A stretch of DNA of 44,237 nucleotides from Spirochaetota bacterium (GTDB taxonomy: Bacteria > Spirochaetota > Spirochaetia > SPDA01 > B32-G16): assembly GCA_003645645.1 (NCBI GenBank), contig QNBH01000006.1, positions 1-44,237 on the forward strand, read 5' to 3'. Numbering within the stretch: position 1 is the first letter of the stretch; the number at the start of each line of letters is the position of its first letter. The notes beneath the pieces are model-generated. The model saw only the letters and a list, made by a program, of their open reading frames with translations, did not search any database and was not told where the DNA came from. A program made the translations under genes and the position numbers. Below are positions 42,010-44,237 of the stretch, piece by piece.

Positions 42010-43672
42010 CCCTCTTTCGCTTTTAAAGGTTGTTAAAATGCTTGCTGGATTGGTATTGATGAAAGAGGAAATTGTAAAACTAATAGAACTTCTAAAAAAT
42101 TATACGCCCGGAGATCTCGTTCTTGCACTTGAGATAAAGGAGTTGTGCGGTAATCTTACCGATATCCCCCTGATCTCTTCAATTGAGAAATATTTTGAAA
42201 CAATTATGAGAGAGGGGCCTGAGTCGAACACTCAAGCTACGGTAAATGGTTTTATTAAAGAGCTTAATAATTATTTCGCCGAAACAACAGGAGAAAAGAA
42301 ACAGATAAAATCCCCCGAAATAAAGGGCTACACCAAACCCACTGCAATAGATGACAGGGAAGTGCTTCTCTCTTTTATCCAGGAGGGACAGGATCATCTC
42401 CAAAATATTGAGGAAAAGATTTTAGCTCTGGAAAGGGAGAGGAATATCGAACTGGTAGACGATATCTTTAGATCAATGCATACCATAAAGAGTGTTTCCT
42501 CTTTTCTCGGTCTGGAAAAGATTAAGACATTAAGCCATTATCTTGAAACCGTGCTCGATGAGATAAGAGAGAAGAAGCTGGAAGTATCCTCGGAGCTTAT
42601 CGACAGCTTACTTAAAGGAGCGGATATGCTCACATTCATGATAGAAGAGCTTTCCAGGAAATCGATGGATCCTGTTGTATCGAAGACCCCTGTCTCTGAT
42701 TTAGAATCTGAGTTCGACATCTCCTCAACTGTAAGACTATTAGAAGAAACCATCGTCTCCCTTACCGAGAAGGATAGAGAAATCGTTACCGAAGAGATGA
42801 TCGGTAAATTTATTCAGGAATCGGCGGAATTTCTTAACGATATAGAAGATAAACTTCTTACCTTTAAGCAGGAGACCAAAAACACCCGGATGTTGCCTTC
42901 TGTGTTTCGATCGGTCCATACAATAAAAGGAAACTCAGGCTTTTTAGGTTTCAACACAATAGAAAGCCTATGCGCCGATATGGAAATAGTCCTCGACAGG
43001 TTTATAAAAAAGGAGAAGGTGCCGGAAGAAAAGGCAATTTCTGTATTGCTCAACACTGTAGAGGCGATTCGTAACAAACTGGCCTTTATTCACAAAGAGA
43101 AGGTAGATGAAGAGACGCCAGAGGAAGAATCAGAGGAGGAAACAGTTCAATACAAACCATTGGGTGAAACACTGGTGAAAATGGGTAATGTTACCAGAGA
43201 GGAAATAGAAGAGGCTCTGGAGCTCCAGCAGAGAAAGTTGGGAGAGATTCTTACCCTGGCCATTGTAGAAGGGATTACATTCCGTGTTGGAAAGAAAATA
43301 TTCTCGTTACCTATAAGCGAAGTAATCGAGTTCCATAAAGCAGAGGAGAAACAGATTACAACAACCGAACGAGAAAAGGATATACTCAGATCAAGAGATG
43401 AAATCATTCCCATTGTAAAAATATACGAAGTATTCGATATCCCGGAGGCAAAGAGAAATATAACGGAAGGCGTTTTAATGATAGTCTCTGCAAACGGGAA
43501 GAAAGCCGCCTTCCTTACCGATGAGATACAGGGATACAGGCAGTTGGTTATGAAAAGGCTTCCCGATTACCTCGACAATATAGAGGGGCTATCCGGCTGC
43601 AGTATTCTTGGTAACGGAGAAGTAAGTCTTATAATAGATACCAGTTCTATTCTGGGAAGAGTTCTTGAATGA
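41963..43672 (+). CDS. Hpt-Hpt-CheW protein, CheA-like without kinase domain (3' part of frameshifted gene)
   Basis: 569 residues in the frame used here; the first about 30 complete the preceding receiver domain. Two histidine-phosphotransfer domains follow, each with the phospho-histidine motif: SMHTIKSVSSFLG (near residue 175) and SVHTIKGNSGFLG (near 318). A linker like those of spirochaete CheA (PLGETLVKMGNVTREEIEEA) leads straight to TLAIVEGITFRVGKKIFSLP, a CheA C-terminal CheW-like domain. The dimerisation and ATP-binding domains that should lie between are absent; the join is at LGEIL-TLAIVEG, about 43250. It could be a natural phosphorelay scaffold or the product of an internal deletion. 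A start at ATG 42060 is possible but lacks a ribosome site. Confidence 0.75.
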   Translation: MVKELGVNKWVVKPFDPLSLLKVVKMLAGLVLMKEEIVKLIELLKNYTPGDLVLALEIKELCGNLTDIPLISSIEKYFETIMREGPESNTQATVNGFIKELNNYFAETTGEKKQIKSPEIKGYTKPTAIDDREVLLSFIQEGQDHLQNIEEKILALERERNIELVDDIFRSMHTIKSVSSFLGLEKIKTLSHYLETVLDEIREKKLEVSSELIDSLLKGADMLTFMIEELSRKSMDPVVSKTPVSDLESEFDISSTVRLLEETIVSLTEKDREIVTEEMIGKFIQESAEFLNDIEDKLLTFKQETKNTRMLPSVFRSVHTIKGNSGFLGFNTIESLCADMEIVLDRFIKKEKVPEEKAISVLLNTVEAIRNKLAFIHKEKVDEETPEEESEEETVQYKPLGETLVKMGNVTREEIEEALELQQRKLGEILTLAIVEGITFRVGKKIFSLPISEVIEFHKAEEKQITTTEREKDILRSRDEIIPIVKIYEVFDIPEAKRNITEGVLMIVSANGKKAAFLTDEIQGYRQLVMKRLPDYLDNIEGLSGCSILGNGEVSLIIDTSSILGRVLE

Positions 43673-43691
43673 GAGAGACCCTGGAGGGAAG

Positions 43692-44237
43692 ATGCTTCAC
43701 CCCGATGATGCAGTTGCTATTATAGAGAAAATAGAAAAACAACCTGAAACAGAATTGATAGATATAAAGGATTCCCTGGGCAGAGTGCTCGCCGAGAAAA
43801 TCTTCTCCTCTCTGGACTCGCCTCCCTTTTCAAAAGCCGCCATGGACGGATACGCCGTATCCGCTCAGGACGAATCGAAAAGTTATAATATCGTAGAGAC
43901 TATCGCTGCAGGCGATGTTCCAACAAAAAAAATAACCCGCGGAACCTGTGCAAAAATTATGACAGGAGCGATGATGCCAGAGGGCTCCGATAAGGTAATC
44001 CGGGTAGAGTACACTGAAGAGAAAGATGGTACGATGGTTCTACTCCGGAATGAATCCTTAAAAAACGTAATAGTTAAAGGAGAAAAACTGAAGAAGGGTG
44101 ACATAGTCCTCGCCCCAGGGGTTATTCGACCGCAAGAGGTGGGAGTTCTCGCAAGCCTCGGGCTAAAACAGATCAGGGTAGCAGTTCCGCCTCCTGTAGG
44201 TGTAATAACTACCGGCTCAGAATTGAGAGAACCCGGA
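43692..44237 (+). CDS. moeA: Molybdopterin molybdenumtransferase MoeA, partial (runs off right edge)
   Basis: 182 codons are present and the frame is open to the window end. It begins at an ATG after GGAGGG, 20 bases beyond the stop of the chemotaxis gene. MoeA inserts molybdate into adenylated molybdopterin. Visible family motifs are the N-terminal LGRVLAEKI, PPFSKAAMDGYAV, MTGAMMPEGSDKVIRVE and the start of the MoaB-like domain, VGVITTGSEL. This is about half of a normal 400-residue MoeA. A molybdenum-cofactor gene fits the presence of the ygfK/ssnA/ygeY set, which is associated with molybdenum hydroxylases, although those genes are 16 kb away. Confidence 0.9.
   Translation, partial: MLHPDDAVAIIEKIEKQPETELIDIKDSLGRVLAEKIFSSLDSPPFSKAAMDGYAVSAQDESKSYNIVETIAAGDVPTKKITRGTCAKIMTGAMMPEGSDKVIRVEYTEEKDGTMVLLRNESLKNVIVKGEKLKKGDIVLAPGVIRPQEVGVLASLGLKQIRVAVPPPVGVITTGSELREPG

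Overview
The window looks like a chromosomal segment of a free-living, probably anaerobic spirochaete. This is inferred from the gene content and was not checked by any search. Supporting signs are the LPP20-type lipoproteins, the large (about 110 kDa) NAD-glutamate dehydrogenase, the solute-binding protein whose signal peptide ends in a FAGGQTES motif typical of spirochaete binding proteins, the chemotaxis genes, and the YgeY/SsnA/YgfK set common in amino-acid and purine fermenters. Genes are densely packed on both strands, often overlapping by a few bases. I saw no rRNA, tRNA or CRISPR array.

Layout. 1-1525 (-): two related surface lipoproteins, one cut by the window edge. 1618-6643: acetyl-type MetA, an ASKHA/ferredoxin corrinoid-activator-like protein, a dGTPase and a lipoate ligase. 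6796-11885 (+): a REC-PAS-GGDEF-EAL regulator coupled to a 1000-residue peptidase/propeller/barrel protein. 11968-17408: chorismate synthase, a small coiled protein, an outer-membrane protein, a glycosyltransferase and a PRPP-synthetase-like enzyme. 17612-20476 (+): glutamate dehydrogenase. 20466-28404 (-): a five-gene operon of fold-III PLP enzyme, ygfK, ssnA, ygeY and threonine synthase.

29191-39667 reads as an inserted island. A 123-bp direct repeat (4 mismatches) made of the 3' part of a Phd-type antitoxin gene bounds it. On the right it belongs to an intact antitoxin/PIN-toxin pair, and on the left it is a beheaded remnant. Inside is one minus-strand operon: DHDPS (dapA), TAXI binding protein, fused TRAP permease, aspartate-semialdehyde dehydrogenase, and a multi-subunit flavin/iron-sulfur amino-acid dehydrogenase with ferredoxin. 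A divergent regulator with an RNase-R-type winged helix and an FCD domain probably controls it. The same operator palindrome lies immediately downstream of near-consensus promoters in front of both dapA and the TAXI gene. The substrate is unknown. The island appears to couple uptake and oxidation of an amino or imino acid to aspartate-semialdehyde/DHDPS chemistry, perhaps run in reverse.

40352-44237 (+): a methyl-accepting-type signalling protein, then a REC-Hpt-Hpt-CheW reading frame that is broken by a one-base shift at an A8 run and lacks the CheA kinase domain, then the start of moeA, which runs off the right edge.

A second unexplained signal is a two-copy intergenic element (about 795-875 and 14622-14765). 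Its nested stems are conserved with at least one compensatory base change, and its loop is conserved, which suggests a structured RNA or a mobile palindromic repeat.
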